Positions 26,001 through 36,918 of a stretch of 64,000 nt of DNA are shown here, piece by piece. The translations under genes and the position numbers were made by a program. This DNA comes from Desulfuromonadaceae bacterium (lineage in GTDB: Bacteria > Desulfobacterota > Desulfuromonadia > Geobacterales > Pseudopelobacteraceae). The stretch spans positions 62,001 through 126,000 of the forward strand of contig JAQTQX010000004.1 in assembly GCA_028712075.1 (NCBI GenBank). The letters run 5' to 3'. Each line of letters begins with the position of its first letter. Position 1 is the first letter of the stretch. Under the pieces are notes generated by a model. That model worked only from the letters and a program-made list of their open reading frames with translations, had not been told where the DNA came from and searched no databases.

Positions 26001-26250
26001 AAATCAGTCCGGGCGTAATTTTGCTGGCAAGAGCAATGAGTGGTTTCTGGGCTTCCGCGATATTCCTGTCCACCTCGTCAGCCAGATTTGCGACAATCTG
26101 GAACTGCTGAGTAGAAATGGATTCCTTGATATACTCCTGGAGCAGATGCTGTATCAAAAACAGCAACCCTATCAGTACCAGCGTAATCGAAAGAGGAAAC
26201 AGAATGGTAATTCTTGTTTTCAGGCTGCTACTCACCATATTCGTACCCAC
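23062..26250 (-). CDS. Hybrid sensor histidine kinase (Cache-HAMP-GAF-PAS-HisKA-HATPase-REC), 1062 aa
   Basis: A membrane sensor. TM1 is at about 15-35, a periplasmic double-Cache ligand domain covers about 40-285 ([31 protein letters not shown]), and TM2 is at about 292-309, followed by HAMP. A GAF domain lies at about 395-540 and a PAS domain at about 565-690 ([19 protein letters not shown]). The phosphorylated His is in [12 protein letters not shown], the ATPase has [16 protein letters not shown], and a C-terminal receiver has [13 protein letters not shown]. It would phosphorylate its own receiver and probably the downstream HD-GYP regulator. The ligand cannot be predicted. An internal ATG four codons in is an alternative start. 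Confidence 0.93.
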   Translation of the reverse strand: MGTNMVSSSLKTRITILFPLSITLVLIGLLFLIQHLLQEYIKESISTQQFQIVANLADEVDRNIAEAQKPLIALASKITPGLISDPQEAYAFLLERTESTWFFDNGVFLFDSRGRIIAELPQGVSRSGRDFSFREYMQVTFSTKTPYVSEPYISSQSNHPAVMITVPILNADDSVLAVLGGSIDLLQSNFLGGLSQRKIGKTGYVFLVDTRRTIIVHPDKNRIMTRDNDPKDNQFLDRALKGFDGTGERVNSQGLETLTTFKRLKSKEWIIGANFPLIEAYQPVKQIKKIFLVLLPLLSLSMFWLMRRYLDRLTEPVIQLTRHVATLSGKEGEARFILVQGEDEAATLGRVFNDLIRETDRQRQQLEEELKRHELADFQMQRHNEYLQALHDTTMGLIKRLDVATVLQMIVSRSGRLIGTEHCFLYLVNSGDTELNMVYQSGIYNSLTHHSVKRGEGVSGRVWLEGEPIRVSNYSQWEGRLPAADRMLLHAMAGVPIKVGDKVAGVLGLAFIEPGAVFDDQQMEALVQFSHLASLALENARLNEESQHELAERKRAEENLRKLSVAVEQNPASIIITDTAGTIEYVNPHFTELTGYSLEEAVGRNPGFLKTGETSSEEYRNLWETISGGRVWHGEFHNRKKDGDLYWEQALIAPIRDEHGDITHFIAIKEDITQRKQLEVQLRHSQKMDAIGQLAGGIAHDFNNILTAIIGYASIMQLKLPDGSPLQKNAAQIALTAERGATLTQGLLAFSRKQASNPVVVDLNEIINRVHQLLLRLISEDIHLEINLDPQGLPVLADSGQIEQVLMNLATNARDVLPQGGAIVVTTEEITIETDFVIANGFGSPGRYALLTFRDNGNGMGPDVVKHIFDPFYTTKELGKGTGLGLSIVYGIVKEHNGNIVCHSSIGLGTIFEIYLPLLGETPGVIGEKPLDTVESDTDGSCILLAEDNEAIRTLTREILEEFGYTVFEAIDGEDALEKFRELGTRISLVILDVIMPKMNGGAVYDAIQNSMPHLPVLFCSGYAQDLLVSQGGLEEGVNYLRKPFAPKELLMKIREVLDNGH

Positions 26251-26310
26251 ACCTGTTTCAACAGACGTTTATTAATCACGGAGAATATCACAATTTTACC
26301 GAGATGCTTG

Positions 26311-26348
26311 AATCGATTTTTTCCTGTGGATTCTTATGTAAATCGATT
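26311..26348. promoter_or_regulatory. Paired AATCGATT palindromes between the kinase gene and murA
   Basis: The 8-bp palindrome occurs at 26311-26318 and 26341-26348, 30 bases apart, so about three helical turns on the same face. It lies in the A+T-rich divergent intergenic region. A further inverted repeat tgtccaa/ttggaca is at 26401-26421. These look like regulator binding sites, but the regulator is unknown. Confidence 0.4.
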
Positions 26349-26478
26349 TCACAAGAAATGCCCGATCCAGGCTGATTTTGCAATTATTTTACGCACGGCG
26401 TGTCCAACTTTTATTTGGACAAGAGACGGCCCATGCAGTACTATTGCGAAATTTAATTGCGCTTGAGGAGTTACCGGT

Positions 26479-27732
26479 TTGGACAAACTTATTATAAAAG
26501 GTGGGAAAAAGTTGAAGGGAGACGTGACCGTCAGCGGTTCGAAAAATGCCTCGCTCCCTATTTTTGTCGCTACAATTCTGGCGCCGGGCATCAACCAGAT
26601 CAGTAATGTACCATTTCTCCGGGACATCAATACGACTATTAAGGTACTGGAATCACTCGGAGCACGTGTCGACGGCACCGGTAATGTTGTTAAAATTGAT
26701 ACGACCAGCATCGCCAGCCATGAGGCAACCTACGATCTGGTGAAAACCATGCGTGCGTCAGTACTGGTTCTGGGACCACTGCTGGCGCGTTTTGGCAAAG
26801 CCCGCGTATCGCTCCCGGGAGGATGCGCCATCGGCGCCCGTCCGATCAATCTCCACCTGAAAGGTTTGCAGGCGCTCGGCGCCGAAATTACACTTGAACA
26901 TGGCTACGTTGAGGCAAAGTGTCGCCGCCTGAAGGGAGCCCGCATCAATTTTGACGTTTCCACAGTCGGGGGCACCGAGCACCTGATGATGGCCGCTGCA
27001 ACAGCCAAAGGCGAAACAGTGTTGGAAAATGCTGCTCGCGAACCGGAAATTGTCGATCTCGCGCTGTATCTCAACCGCATGGGAGCAAAGATTGAAGGGG
27101 CCGGGACCGACACCATCAGAATTCAGGGGGTATCGGAGCTTTCTGCCGCCAGTTATGAAGTCATGCCGGACCGGATTGAGGCTGGCACGTTCATGATTGC
27201 TGCCGCCATGACCGGTGGCGATATCCGTATCCACCGCATGAAACTGGAGCACCTTGATGCGCTGGCATTCAAGATGCAGGATGCGGGGGTCGAAATCACC
27301 AGCCGCGACGGCATTGTTAGGGTCAAGGGGCCAAAACGGATTACGAGCGTCAATATCAAAACCCGCCCCTATCCCGGCTTTCCGACCGATATGCAGGCGC
27401 AGTTCATGGCCATGATGTGCGTTGCCGAGGGGGCAAGCGTTATTTCTGAGAACATTTTCGAAAACCGCTTCATGCATGTGTCGGAGCTGCAGCGTTTTGG
27501 CGCAGACATAACGGTTGAGGGGAACACAGCCACGATCAAGGGGGTCAAGAAGCTTTCCGGTGCACCGGTCATGGCCACCGATTTGCGTGCCTCCGCCTCG
27601 CTTATCCTGGCCGGCCTGGCTGCCGACAGTACAACAGAAGTTTCCCGGATCTATCACCTTGACCGTGGTTATGAAGCGATCGAAAAAAAATTTGCAGCTC
27701 TGGGAGCGGATATTGTGAGAGTCAAGGAATGA
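26479..27732 (+). CDS. murA: UDP-N-acetylglucosamine 1-carboxyvinyltransferase
   Basis: First committed step of peptidoglycan synthesis: transfer of enolpyruvate from PEP to UDP-GlcNAc in the cytoplasm. The 417-aa protein shows the two-domain EPT fold with GSKNASLPI near the start and the catalytic cysteine in [11 protein letters not shown] (Cys116). The Cys makes it fosfomycin-sensitive by family rule. Translation starts at TTG, eight bases after GAGGAG. Its stop overlaps the short hisG start (ATGA), making it the head of the murA-hisG-hisD-hisC-hisB operon. Confidence 0.97.
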   Translation: MDKLIIKGGKKLKGDVTVSGSKNASLPIFVATILAPGINQISNVPFLRDINTTIKVLESLGARVDGTGNVVKIDTTSIASHEATYDLVKTMRASVLVLGPLLARFGKARVSLPGGCAIGARPINLHLKGLQALGAEITLEHGYVEAKCRRLKGARINFDVSTVGGTEHLMMAAATAKGETVLENAAREPEIVDLALYLNRMGAKIEGAGTDTIRIQGVSELSAASYEVMPDRIEAGTFMIAAAMTGGDIRIHRMKLEHLDALAFKMQDAGVEITSRDGIVRVKGPKRITSVNIKTRPYPGFPTDMQAQFMAMMCVAEGASVISENIFENRFMHVSELQRFGADITVEGNTATIKGVKKLSGAPVMATDLRASASLILAGLAADSTTEVSRIYHLDRGYEAIEKKFAALGADIVRVKE

Positions 27733-28376
27733 GCAACTGGATAACCATTGCGATCCCAAAAGGACGCATTCTTGAAGAATCGGTCGATTTGTTCGGCCGG
27801 ATCGGCATCGACTGCCGCGAACTGCTGTCTGATTCCCGCAAACTGATCTTTGAAAATGCGGTACAGCAGATTCGCTACATGATCGTACGGGCAACCGACG
27901 TGCCGACCTATGTCGAATATGGCAGCGCCGACCTCGGCATTGTCGGCAAAGACACGCTGCTGGAGCAGGGCAAGGATGTTTATGAGCCGCTTGATCTTAA
28001 GTTCGGCTACTGCCGCATGATGGTTGCCGAACCGGCCAATCTGGCGAAAACGGATGACCCCTCTTGCTGGTCGCATATTCGCATCGCGACCAAATACCCG
28101 CATGTCGCCGAAACCTATTTTGCCGCAAAAGGAGTGCAGGTTGAAATCATCAAACTGTACGGGTCGATCGAACTCGCTCCGCTTGTTGGCCTTTCCGACC
28201 GGATCGTTGACCTGGTTTCAACCGGCGAGACCATGCGCCAGAACGGACTGGTCGAGGTAGAAACCATTGCCGAGATTACGACACGCCTGATTGTCAATCG
28301 GGCCAGCCTAAAAACAAAAAACAAGCGGATTTCACACATTATCCAGGGACTGGAGCGGGTGCTTCAGTCGAACTGA
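27729..28376 (+). CDS. hisG: ATP phosphoribosyltransferase, short form (HisG-S)
   Basis: Catalyses the same first histidine step as the long-form gene. The 215-aa protein has only the two catalytic lobes ([39 protein letters not shown]) and lacks the ACT-like domain. By family rule short forms need the regulatory subunit HisZ for histidine feedback and activity; no hisZ is in this window. It overlaps murA by four bases and is followed by hisD after 12 bases. Confidence 0.94.
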   Translation: MSNWITIAIPKGRILEESVDLFGRIGIDCRELLSDSRKLIFENAVQQIRYMIVRATDVPTYVEYGSADLGIVGKDTLLEQGKDVYEPLDLKFGYCRMMVAEPANLAKTDDPSCWSHIRIATKYPHVAETYFAAKGVQVEIIKLYGSIELAPLVGLSDRIVDLVSTGETMRQNGLVEVETIAEITTRLIVNRASLKTKNKRISHIIQGLERVLQSN

Positions 28377-28388
28377 GCAAGGAAGAAT

Positions 28389-29684
28389 ATGCTTTTTCTT
28401 GATATCACTGATGCCGGTTTTGAACAAAAGTTTGCTGCCATACTGTCACGCGGCGAGGAGACAGGCCGGGAAGTAGAGCAAACCGTTCTTGATATTATCG
28501 CCGATGTCCGGCGGCGTGGCGATGCGGCAGTACTGGAGCTGACCCGCCGGTTTGACCGGTTGACGACAGAATCGATGGGTGATCTGGAAGTCACCGCTGC
28601 CGAGATCGAGGCGGCCTTCACTGAGATTTCAGCAGAAGAAATAGCCGCACTCCGGTTAGCAGCCGCGAGAGTCCGCAATTTCCATGAAAAACAGAAGCAA
28701 CAGACCTGGATATCAACCGAAGAGCCCGATATCATACTGGGTCAGAAGGTGACGCCGTTGTCCCGCGTTGGCATTTACGTACCGGGAGGAAAAGCCTGTT
28801 ATCCTTCCAGCGTTATCATGAACGCCATACCGGCGCGTGTGGCGGGTGTCGGTGAAATTATCATGGTGGTGCCGTCACCCAACGGGGAGATCAGCCCTCA
28901 TGTACTTGTCGCGGCGAGCCTCTCCGGCGTCGACCGTATTTTCCGGATTGGCGGAGCGCAAGCTGTTGCGGCTCTGGCATACGGTACCGCTACTATTCCG
29001 AAGGTTGATAAGATTACCGGTCCCGGTAATATTTACGTCGCCACAGCCAAGAAGCTGGTCTTTGGCCAGGTTGGTATCGACATGATCGCCGGGCCGAGTG
29101 AAATCCTCGTAATCAATGACGGCAGCGGCAACCCGGCTCACATCGCCGCCGACCTGCTCTCCCAGGCGGAACATGACGAACTTGCCTCTTCAATCCTTAT
29201 TACCACTGACCGTTCATTTGGTGAACAGGTTGTCGCCGAGGTTGAGCTCCAGCTGGCAAAACTTTCCCGTGAAACGATCGCCCGCGCATCCTGGGATAAA
29301 TACGGAGCGATTATCGTTGCCACTACTTTGGATGAAGTTGTCGAGTTTTCCAACCGCATCGCTCCGGAACATTTGGAGCTGGCGGTGGCCGATCCCTTTG
29401 CCATCCTGTCGCAGATAACCAATGCCGGAGCGATCTTCATGGGACACTGGACTCCCGAAGCGGCCGGAGATTATCTCGCCGGACCGAACCATACCTTGCC
29501 GACCGGAGGCACGGCCCGCTTTTTCTCGCCGCTGTCGGTAGATGATTTTGTCAAAAAATCATCGATCGTCTATTTTTCAAAAGACGGATTGCAGCGCCTT
29601 GGCGCTGATATTGTCAGAATTGCCGAACTGGAGGGGCTTGAAGCGCACGCCCGTTCAGTTAGCAGGCGGCTGACCACCCCATAA
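28389..29684 (+). CDS. hisD: Histidinol dehydrogenase
   Basis: Last two oxidations of histidine synthesis, L-histidinol to L-histidine with NAD. The 431-aa length is standard. The protein shows [35 protein letters not shown], the zinc region [14 protein letters not shown], and IAPEHLEL near the catalytic histidines. AAGGAAG precedes the ATG. It lies between hisG-S and hisC in the operon. Confidence 0.97.
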   Translation: MLFLDITDAGFEQKFAAILSRGEETGREVEQTVLDIIADVRRRGDAAVLELTRRFDRLTTESMGDLEVTAAEIEAAFTEISAEEIAALRLAAARVRNFHEKQKQQTWISTEEPDIILGQKVTPLSRVGIYVPGGKACYPSSVIMNAIPARVAGVGEIIMVVPSPNGEISPHVLVAASLSGVDRIFRIGGAQAVAALAYGTATIPKVDKITGPGNIYVATAKKLVFGQVGIDMIAGPSEILVINDGSGNPAHIAADLLSQAEHDELASSILITTDRSFGEQVVAEVELQLAKLSRETIARASWDKYGAIIVATTLDEVVEFSNRIAPEHLELAVADPFAILSQITNAGAIFMGHWTPEAAGDYLAGPNHTLPTGGTARFFSPLSVDDFVKKSSIVYFSKDGLQRLGADIVRIAELEGLEAHARSVSRRLTTP

Positions 29685-29697
29685 CCCTGGAATAGCG

Positions 29698-30750
29698 ATG
29701 ACTCTACTTCGACCAAATATTGCCGCAATGGATGCGTACATTCCCGGTTACCAACCGCACGACATCAATTCGTGGATCAAGCTCAACACCAACGAGAATT
29801 CGTACCCTCCGTCACCCAACGTTGTGGCAGCAATTCTGGCGGAACTGGGCAGCGATGGGAAACGGCTGCACACCTACCCTTCCGCATCCAGCCAGCAATT
29901 ACGTGAGGCGGCAGGTGAGCTGTACGGCTTCGACTCGTCATGGATCATCATGGCCAACGGCTCTGATGAAGTGCTCAACAACCTGATTCGCGCATCTGTT
30001 TCGGAGGGTGAAGAGATCGGTTACGTTCACCCTTCATATTCGTATTACGCGACTCTGGCGGCTATACAGGGTGCGCAGGTGCGCACCTACGGCCTGACTG
30101 GCGATTTTCGCATTGCCGACTTCCCGGATCGGTATCAGGGGAAAATATTTTTCCTTACCACACCGAACGCGCCGCTGGGCCCTGCCTTCCCGATCACGTA
30201 CATAGAGGAGCTGGCACAGCGCTGTTCAGGCATGCTGGTGCTTGATGAGACGTATGCCGATTTTGCCGATGGCAATGCTCTGGAGCTGGTCAGAAAACAT
30301 AAAAATGTTGTTATCACCCGGTCGCTTTCTAAAAGCTACGCACTGGCCGGCATGCGGCTCGGCCTTGCCATAGCGCATCCCGAAATAATTGCAGCACTGG
30401 ACAAGATTCGCGATCATTACAATCTCGACCGTCTTGCTCAGGCTGCCTGTCTCGCGGCTCTCAAGGACCAGGCATATTTACGGGAGATATGCCGGAGCAT
30501 TTGCAAGACCCGTGACTGGTTTTACGCACAGCTGCAACGAATAGGCTACGCTGCCATTCCATCTCAGGGGAATTATCTGTTTGTAACACCCCCGGACCGG
30601 AACGGCAAACGGGTGTATGAGGCTCTGTACGAACGTAAAATACTGGTTCGCCACTTTTCAGACCCGCAGCTTGCCCATGGTCTCAGAATTTCCATCGGTA
30701 CGAAAGAAGAAATGACTGCAACAGTGTCTGCACTTGCAGAGATTGGTTAA
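29698..30750 (+). CDS. hisC: Histidinol-phosphate aminotransferase
   Basis: A PLP enzyme converting imidazole acetol phosphate to histidinol phosphate. It is 350 aa of class I/II aminotransferase fold: [14 protein letters not shown] at the N-terminus, [14 protein letters not shown] in the cofactor loop, [11 protein letters not shown] with the Asp that contacts the pyridine nitrogen, and the PLP lysine in [14 protein letters not shown]. It follows hisD by 13 bases and precedes hisB by 19. Confidence 0.96.
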   Translation: MTLLRPNIAAMDAYIPGYQPHDINSWIKLNTNENSYPPSPNVVAAILAELGSDGKRLHTYPSASSQQLREAAGELYGFDSSWIIMANGSDEVLNNLIRASVSEGEEIGYVHPSYSYYATLAAIQGAQVRTYGLTGDFRIADFPDRYQGKIFFLTTPNAPLGPAFPITYIEELAQRCSGMLVLDETYADFADGNALELVRKHKNVVITRSLSKSYALAGMRLGLAIAHPEIIAALDKIRDHYNLDRLAQAACLAALKDQAYLREICRSICKTRDWFYAQLQRIGYAAIPSQGNYLFVTPPDRNGKRVYEALYERKILVRHFSDPQLAHGLRISIGTKEEMTATVSALAEIG

Positions 30751-30769
30751 CGAAATCCTGGAGGGGAAT

Positions 30770-31357
30770 ATGTCACGCACCGCTTCTATCGAACGAGTCA
30801 CCAGAGAAACAAATATAAAGCTGACACTAACTCTTGACGGCTCGGGTACGGCCAGAATCTGCACATCCGTACCGTTTCTTGACCACATGCTCAACCTGTT
30901 TGCCCGCCATGGACTCTTTGATCTGGATGTTGAAGCGCGCGGCGATATCGATATCGATTTTCACCACACGGTCGAAGACATCGGCATCGTACTAGGGGAG
31001 GCATTCAAACAAGCGCTGGGGGATAAAAAAGGCATTCGCCGCTACGGTCAGGCGACTGTACCGATGGATGAAACGTTGGCAAGCGTTGCAGTTGACATCT
31101 CTGGAAGACCGTATCTTGTGTATCATGTAAACCTGCCAAAAGTTAAGATCGGCGAGTTTGACGTGGAACTGGCGCGGGAGTTTTTTCAGGCTTTTGTCAA
31201 CCACTGCGGCCTGAATCTGCATATCAATGTCATGTACGGAGACAATGTCCACCATATCATCGAAGCCTGTTTCAAGGCTTTTTCCCGGGCACTCGACGTA
31301 GCAAGTCAATGTGACCTTCGCGTGAACGGCGTCATGTCAACTAAAGGCGTTCTTTAA
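30770..31357 (+). CDS. hisB: Imidazoleglycerol-phosphate dehydratase
   Basis: Dehydrates IGP to imidazole acetol phosphate. The 195-aa monofunctional form has the manganese-binding histidine motifs [28 protein letters not shown] and [14 protein letters not shown]. The ATG at 30770 is chosen because GGAGGGG precedes it; a longer frame running into hisC was rejected. It is the last gene of the operon, followed by a long terminator hairpin. Confidence 0.96.
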   Translation: MSRTASIERVTRETNIKLTLTLDGSGTARICTSVPFLDHMLNLFARHGLFDLDVEARGDIDIDFHHTVEDIGIVLGEAFKQALGDKKGIRRYGQATVPMDETLASVAVDISGRPYLVYHVNLPKVKIGEFDVELAREFFQAFVNHCGLNLHINVMYGDNVHHIIEACFKAFSRALDVASQCDLRVNGVMSTKGVL

Positions 31358-31369
31358 TCGGATACTGTT

Positions 31370-31425
31370 CCAGACAATGAAACGAGGGCGTCCCGTACCC
31401 CGATCGCCCTCGTTTCATTGTCTGG
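31370..31425. terminator. Long bidirectional hairpin between hisB and cpoB
   Basis: Perfect 21-bp arms at 31370-31390 and 31405-31425 flank a 14-base loop. The inner arms contain cgagggcg/cgccctcg. It lies between convergent genes and would stop transcription from both sides, although no long U-run is visible. Confidence 0.75.
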
Positions 31426-31433
31426 AGAGCGCT

Positions 31434-32282
31434 CTATTTGATCTCTTTCAGTAGCACCCTGGCTTTTTTAGCCTCTTCACTTTTCGGGAACCCCTCAATC
31501 AGCTTTTTAAGTACGAATTTGGCGCTTTTTACATCCTTGATTGCTTCGAAGGACATGGCCTGTTTCAACATAGCCGCGATAACCTTCTCCTTGCCCGGGT
31601 ACTTTTTGATGACGTCCTGATATGAAAGAATTGCAGCCTCGAAGTTTTTTTCGCTGTAATAAGTTTCTCCAATCCAGTAGAGCGAATTGGCTGCCAGCTC
31701 ATGCGTTGGGTTTTGTTCGATAAATTTGGTGAATTGCGCCCGCGCGGTGGCAACGTCACCCGCCTTAAGCGAATCAAGCCCCTTCAAATACAGTGCATCT
31801 GGTGACGAGTCCGGGATGGATTCATCCCTTTTTCCCCCGACAGCCAGTTCGGTAACTGTTTTTGACAGTGCATCCAACTCAGCCTGCTGTTTCAGGAGCC
31901 GCTCTTCAAGAGAGAAAATACGCTTGTCCGCATCGTCGCGGTAACGGGCAAGATCTTCCGCCGGTTTTTTTGCCGCAAGCGTCGCATCATCAAGTTTTCC
32001 GTTAAGCGCCTGCATGTCACTTTTAGTGCTGTCAATCGTGGCCTGAATATCTGCCGACATTTTCCGCACGGCAGTTACGTCGCCTTTGACTCCGGTTTCA
32101 AGAGCAGCGGCACGTGATTTTGATTCTTCCCGCGCAGCGGCAAGATCCCTGTCAATGGTAAAAAGACGCGTCTTCACAGAGTCAACATCGTTCCGAACAT
32201 TGTCAAGAGAGCTCTGCGAGGCGCACCCGGCGACATTCACTAGTAACAGTAAGATCATAACGTGTGCATATTTTGCATTCAT
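31434..32282 (-). CDS. cpoB: YbgF/CpoB-like TPR lipoprotein
   Basis: A periplasmic or outer-membrane-anchored TPR protein related to the Tol-Pal-associated YbgF/CpoB. The ATG at 32282 has GGGAG eight bases upstream. It gives a lipoprotein signal with lipobox VAGC (Cys20), while the longer frame has none. Residues about 25-140 are coiled coil. Residues about 165-282 hold TPR repeats (ALYLKGLDSLKAGDVATAR, SLYWIGETYYSEKNFEAAIL). No tol or pal genes are adjacent, so the symbol is by similarity. It is convergent with hisB. Confidence 0.8.
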   Translation of the reverse strand: MNAKYAHVMILLLLVNVAGCASQSSLDNVRNDVDSVKTRLFTIDRDLAAAREESKSRAAALETGVKGDVTAVRKMSADIQATIDSTKSDMQALNGKLDDATLAAKKPAEDLARYRDDADKRIFSLEERLLKQQAELDALSKTVTELAVGGKRDESIPDSSPDALYLKGLDSLKAGDVATARAQFTKFIEQNPTHELAANSLYWIGETYYSEKNFEAAILSYQDVIKKYPGKEKVIAAMLKQAMSFEAIKDVKSAKFVLKKLIEGFPKSEEAKKARVLLKEIK

Positions 32283-32376
32283 GAGCAGACTCCCGTATCG
32301 AAATATTTTCTCAGAACATATCATGCATATGAGCGTTTTACAAGAATCCATAACAACATGTGCATCTATATAGCTG

Positions 32377-32403
32377 TTGACAATCAGCTTCCACTAGTAT
32401 AAG
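32377..32403 (+). promoter_or_regulatory. Possible promoter of hppA
   Basis: TTGACA (32377-32382) and TATAAG (32398-32403) are 15 bases apart, shorter than the usual 17, about 100 bases before hppA. They lie in the divergent 223-base gap shared with cpoB. Confidence 0.4.
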
Positions 32404-32505
32404 AGTGTCAAGATTTTTTGCACACAGGTATGACTGACAACTTGCACACGTTTCCGTATTATTTCTGTATCAAAACATATCCGAAGAAAGAGAGGAAAAA
32501 GCACC

Positions 32506-34518
32506 ATGCAATTACAGATGTTCGCACCAATTTTAGGAGTTGTCGGTTTTTTCATCGCCGTATTAGTCTACAAATCCATCAAGTCACAGCCTGTTGGCAA
32601 CGAAAAAATGAGGGAAATTGCTGAAGCAATCCACGGCGGCGCTATGGCGTTTCTCAACCGGGAATACCGGGTATTGGCGATCTTTATCGTTGTCGTTTTT
32701 GCTCTGATTTTCATCGGCATGGGGATTCAGACGGCTCTTGCCTTTGTGGGGGGGGCACTCTGCTCCATGCTGTGCGGCTATATAGGGATGCAGGCCGCAA
32801 CGCATGCCAACGTGCGCACTACCGAGGCTGCTCGCACTACAGGCCAGGGTGCGGCCCTGATGGTTGCATTCAACGGCGGAGCCGTCATGGGCCTGTCCGT
32901 TGCTTCCGTCGGCCTTATCGGTGTAGGTATCGCCTATATCCTGTTCGGCAGTGATCCGGCTACCGCCAACTACATTAACGGTTTTGCCATGGGTGCCTCT
33001 TCCATTGCCTTGTTTGCCCGCGTTGGTGGCGGCATCTATACCAAGGCTGCCGATGTCGGCTCCGACTTGGTTGGAAAAATCGAAGCCGGCATCCCTGAGG
33101 ATGATCCCCGCAACCCCGGCGTTATTGCTGACAACGTTGGTGACTGCGTCGGTGATACTGCTGGCATGGGCGCCGACATCTTCGAATCCTACGTCGGCTC
33201 AATCATCGCCACCATCGCCATTGCCGCGACCGCAAGCGCTCTGCAACTTGATATTCTCGGCGGCGAAGCCGTTCGCGCCAATGCAATGCTGCTACCGCTT
33301 GTGCTGGCCATGGCCGGTCTGATCTTCTCCCTGATCGGCGTTGGTTCCATGAAATTCCTCAAAAACATCAATCCGGCTGCCGCTCTTCGTTATACAACTT
33401 TCGTAGCAGCTGGCGGCTTCCTTGTTGCGTCATACTTCATTACCAGCGCCATGCACATCAATAACGGCGTATTCTGGGCTATCCTGGCCGGTTCCATCGC
33501 CGGTATCTGCATAGGCCTGATTACCGAATATTACACGTCAGCAGGCCCGGTTACCCGGATCGCCGAAGCCAGCAAGACCGGCCCTGCTACCAACATTATC
33601 CATGGTCTGGCAGTTGGCCTTGAGAGTACTGTTGCGCCGATCCTTGTCATCTGCGTCGGCATTTTTGTTGCCAACCAGGTTGCCGGCCTCTACGGAATAG
33701 GCATTGCCGCGGTCGGTATGCTGGCCACTGTCGGCGTTACCATGACTGTTGATGCATACGGCCCGATTGCCGATAACGCCGGCGGTATCTCGGAAATGGC
33801 CGGCCTTGGCCCTGACGTTCGCAAAATCACTGATGGGCTGGATGCCATCGGCAATACCACCGCTGCGGTAGGCAAAGGTTTTGCCATCGGCTCAGCAGCT
33901 CTGACCGCTCTAGCACTCTTCTCCGCCTACGCTACCGCAGTCGGTCTTGAGTCAATTAACCTCCTCAACCCGATGGTTGTTATCGGCCTTTTGATCGGCG
34001 GTGCCCTGCCGTTCTTCATTGGCGCCCTTACCATGACTTCAGTTGGCCGGGCTGCCGGCAAAATGGTTGATGAAATCCGCCGCCAGTTCCGTGAAATTCC
34101 GGGACTGCTCGAAGGCAAAGAAGGGGTCAAGCCCGACTCGCAGAAATGCGTTGATATTTCTGCCAAAGCAGCATTGAAAGAAATGGTTCTGCCCGGCATG
34201 GTGGCGGTTATCGCCCCGGTGCTGGTCGGTTTCGTGCTTCACAAGGAGGCACTGGGCGGCATGCTGGCCGGTGCAACCCTGGCAGGTGTTCTGCTGGCAC
34301 TCATGATGTCCAACGGTGGCGGCGCATGGGACAATGCAAAAAAATACATTGAAAAAGGTGAACTGGCTGGAGAGAAAAAAGGTGGCGAGGCTCATAAGGC
34401 TGCTGTTGTTGGCGACACCGTCGGCGATCCGTTCAAAGACACCTCTGGTCCGGCCATGAACATTCTTATCAAGCTTATGAGTGTTGTTTCTCTGGTTATC
34501 GCACCGCTGCTAAAGTAA
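32506..34518 (+). CDS. hppA: Membrane-bound ion-pumping pyrophosphatase, K+-dependent type
   Basis: Hydrolyses PPi and pumps H+ (or Na+) across the inner membrane. It is 670 aa with about 16 membrane segments. Substrate loops are [20 protein letters not shown], then [20 protein letters not shown] and [14 protein letters not shown]. The diagnostic site reads [10 protein letters not shown], with Ala where K+-independent enzymes have Lys, so potassium dependence is predicted. The pumped ion is not decided by what I can see. A strong terminator follows. Confidence 0.96.
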   Translation: MQLQMFAPILGVVGFFIAVLVYKSIKSQPVGNEKMREIAEAIHGGAMAFLNREYRVLAIFIVVVFALIFIGMGIQTALAFVGGALCSMLCGYIGMQAATHANVRTTEAARTTGQGAALMVAFNGGAVMGLSVASVGLIGVGIAYILFGSDPATANYINGFAMGASSIALFARVGGGIYTKAADVGSDLVGKIEAGIPEDDPRNPGVIADNVGDCVGDTAGMGADIFESYVGSIIATIAIAATASALQLDILGGEAVRANAMLLPLVLAMAGLIFSLIGVGSMKFLKNINPAAALRYTTFVAAGGFLVASYFITSAMHINNGVFWAILAGSIAGICIGLITEYYTSAGPVTRIAEASKTGPATNIIHGLAVGLESTVAPILVICVGIFVANQVAGLYGIGIAAVGMLATVGVTMTVDAYGPIADNAGGISEMAGLGPDVRKITDGLDAIGNTTAAVGKGFAIGSAALTALALFSAYATAVGLESINLLNPMVVIGLLIGGALPFFIGALTMTSVGRAAGKMVDEIRRQFREIPGLLEGKEGVKPDSQKCVDISAKAALKEMVLPGMVAVIAPVLVGFVLHKEALGGMLAGATLAGVLLALMMSNGGGAWDNAKKYIEKGELAGEKKGGEAHKAAVVGDTVGDPFKDTSGPAMNILIKLMSVVSLVIAPLLK

Positions 34519-34554
34519 CGCTATTTGTGTCAAAATAAGCAAAGTTATGTTAAG

Positions 34555-34589
34555 AGGCGGTGTGGGGATTACCCCTATGCCGCCTTTTT
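34555..34589 (+). terminator. Rho-independent terminator of hppA
   Basis: aggcgg...ccgcct with an inner gggg/cccc stem (34555-34585) is followed by TTTTT. It lies about 40 bases after the hppA stop. Confidence 0.85.
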
Positions 34590-34681
34590 ATTTGCTTACA
34601 GCCGCAAAAGGGATATAATTCGCCAGTTTTATATTCAGGCAGGTCTGCACATACGAATGACCCGAAAGGTTATCAATTACA

Positions 34682-36889
34682 ATGAGTACACAAATCAGTA
34701 AAAAAATGCTGATCAATGTCATGCATCCTGAGGAAACCCGCGTCGCAATAGTACACGACGGGCGCCTCATGGAACTGAACATCGAAATCAGCGGCAAGGA
34801 ACAGATCAAAGGCAACATTTACAAAGGTGTTGTCCTGCGGGTTGAGCCGGGTTTGCAAGCGGCTTTTATTGACATCGGCCGTGCCAAGCCGGGGTTTCTC
34901 CAGATGGGCGAACTGCACCCGGACTATTGGGAGTGGCGCGACGACGTGCCCGAAGAACAGCGCAAACGGCGTCCCCGCATTCAGGAAGTACTGCGGCGCG
35001 GCCAGGAACTGGTTGTACAGATAGAGAAAGATGAACGTGACAATAAGGGTTCCGCGCTTACCAGTTATCTGTCTTTGCCGGGGCGGTACATGGTTATCAT
35101 GCCTGGCAGTGATTCGACCGGCATCTCCCGGAAAGTTGAGCAGGAGGGGGCCCGTAAGAAGTTGAAGGAAATAGTGGCAGATATGACCATTCCGGAAGGG
35201 GTCGGTTATATCATTCGCACCGAAGCGGTCGGACGAACCCCGGAAGAGCTGCAGAAAGATTTTACCTATCTCACCGAACTGTATGAGTCGATCAAACAGA
35301 AGGCGACTGAAATCAAGGGGGCTGGCGAAATTTACCGTGACAGCGGCCTGATCATCCGGACGATTCGCGACTATTTTTCTGACGATATTGATGAAGTGCT
35401 GGTTGACAGCAAGGATGCCTATCGTGAAGCCAAGGAATTCTTCAAGGACACCATGCCGGCCTGTGAAAAGCGAGTCAAACTGCACAAGGAAAAGCGACCT
35501 ATTTTTTCCCGGTTTCAGCTTGAGGAGCAGATCGACCAGATTTACGAGAAAAGGGTCTCCCTGCCATCGGGAGGTTCATTAATAATCGAACCGACCGAAG
35601 CGCTGGTGTCGATTGATGTCAACTCAGGCAAATCAAGTGGCGAGCGGGGCATTGAAGATACCGCATTCAAAACCAACATGGAGGCAGCGGAAGAAGTTGC
35701 CCGTCAGTTGAGACTTCGTGACCTCGGCGGACTGATTGTTATCGATTTCATTGATATGCGTGAGAACAAACATAACATCGACGTCGAAAAAACTCTTAAG
35801 AACGCCCTCAAAATGGATAAAGCCCGTGTTAATGTCGGGCGTATTTCGCAGTTCGGCATCATGGAGATGTCCCGTCAACGAATCGCCAAAACTCTGAATG
35901 ACGCCATTCATCTGGAATGTCCACACTGTGAAGGACGTGGAAAAGTGAAGTCGGTTGAAGCTATGGCGGTATCGTTCCTGCGCAAGGTGCATGCCGCTGC
36001 CGCCAAGGGGACTGTTGCCGAGGTACGGGGGGGACTTCCACTGGAAGTTGCGTACTATCTGCTTAATCGTAAAAAACGTGAACTGGCCCAGATTGAAAAT
36101 GATTATGAAATAGATGTTACCGTCAAGGGTAAAACATCCTTCCTGCTCAACCAGCTGGAGTTGGAAACCGTAAAGCGTGACAAACCGCACCTTGAGGATG
36201 TTCAGAAGAGTGAGGCCGAGGCGGAAGAAGCACATAAAACCGTTGTACCAGATATGTCTGTCCATGCTGTAACAGCGCCTGACGCGGAAGCACACCACGG
36301 CGATACTGGCGGCACCTCTGCCGAAGGGGGCAAGAAACGGAAGCGGCGTAAAAAGAAAAAGAAACCTGCCGGTGAAGCCCCGCATATACTTGAACAAGAG
36401 CAGACCGATGTAACGACAGTGCATGATGCCGTTTCTCGAAGTGATGAAGTTCGGGAGTCTGCAGCTACGGATGATGCCGCAACGGGTTCAGATCAGACGG
36501 AGAAGCCAAAGAAACGAAAGCGGCGGCGGAGTCGTAGTAAAACTCATAAGGGGCTGGAGCACCCCCAGGAAGACACATTGGCCATATCAATCCCTGAACA
36601 GGGTGCACCGGAAATTGAAACCGAGCTGCCCAGAGCCAATGCCGTTGAAGCGGCACCAAAACCAAAGCGTGCACGGACACCACGCAAGAAAAAACCGGAA
36701 GCTACCGGTGCAGAACCGATGGTTTCTGAGCCGGTAACCGCGATACCTGAACCTGTAGCAGCAAAACCTCGCCGCCGGGCATCCGCAAAAAAGAGCGCAG
36801 AAGTGGTTGCAGCGCCGGTCGTGGATGTCGCTGAAGTATCTGCCAAATCTCGGCCACGCAGAAAGAAAAAAACCGATGAAACACCGTAA
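34682..36889 (+). CDS. rng: Ribonuclease E/G family endoribonuclease with long charged tail
   Basis: A single-strand-specific RNA endonuclease for rRNA maturation and mRNA decay. The catalytic part (about 1-500) has an S1 domain (GNIYKGVVLRVEPGLQAAFIDIG), the magnesium aspartates in SIDVNSG and IVIDFIDM, and the zinc-link CPHCEGRGKV. Residues about 510-735 are a low-complexity tail with basic patches (KKRKRRKKKKKP, KKRKRRRSRSK, RRRASAKK) between acidic Ala/Glu/Pro stretches. This is like the RNA- and partner-binding scaffold of RNase E, though family members of RNase G length lack it. Both names are defensible. Confidence 0.93.
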   Translation: MSTQISKKMLINVMHPEETRVAIVHDGRLMELNIEISGKEQIKGNIYKGVVLRVEPGLQAAFIDIGRAKPGFLQMGELHPDYWEWRDDVPEEQRKRRPRIQEVLRRGQELVVQIEKDERDNKGSALTSYLSLPGRYMVIMPGSDSTGISRKVEQEGARKKLKEIVADMTIPEGVGYIIRTEAVGRTPEELQKDFTYLTELYESIKQKATEIKGAGEIYRDSGLIIRTIRDYFSDDIDEVLVDSKDAYREAKEFFKDTMPACEKRVKLHKEKRPIFSRFQLEEQIDQIYEKRVSLPSGGSLIIEPTEALVSIDVNSGKSSGERGIEDTAFKTNMEAAEEVARQLRLRDLGGLIVIDFIDMRENKHNIDVEKTLKNALKMDKARVNVGRISQFGIMEMSRQRIAKTLNDAIHLECPHCEGRGKVKSVEAMAVSFLRKVHAAAAKGTVAEVRGGLPLEVAYYLLNRKKRELAQIENDYEIDVTVKGKTSFLLNQLELETVKRDKPHLEDVQKSEAEAEEAHKTVVPDMSVHAVTAPDAEAHHGDTGGTSAEGGKKRKRRKKKKKPAGEAPHILEQEQTDVTTVHDAVSRSDEVRESAATDDAATGSDQTEKPKKRKRRRSRSKTHKGLEHPQEDTLAISIPEQGAPEIETELPRANAVEAAPKPKRARTPRKKKPEATGAEPMVSEPVTAIPEPVAAKPRRRASAKKSAEVVAAPVVDVAEVSAKSRPRRKKKTDETP

Positions 36890-36918
36890 GCTACTTCGTA
36901 CCACTGGAGAATAGAGTA

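Noticed and set aside
26758-27894. 378-codon minus-strand frame opposite murA and hisG
   Set aside because: It is antisense to two certain genes, with no family resemblance; a composition shadow.
34673-35485. Long minus-strand frame opposite the RNase E/G gene
   Set aside because: It is fully antisense to a conserved catalytic domain and lacks a ribosome binding site.
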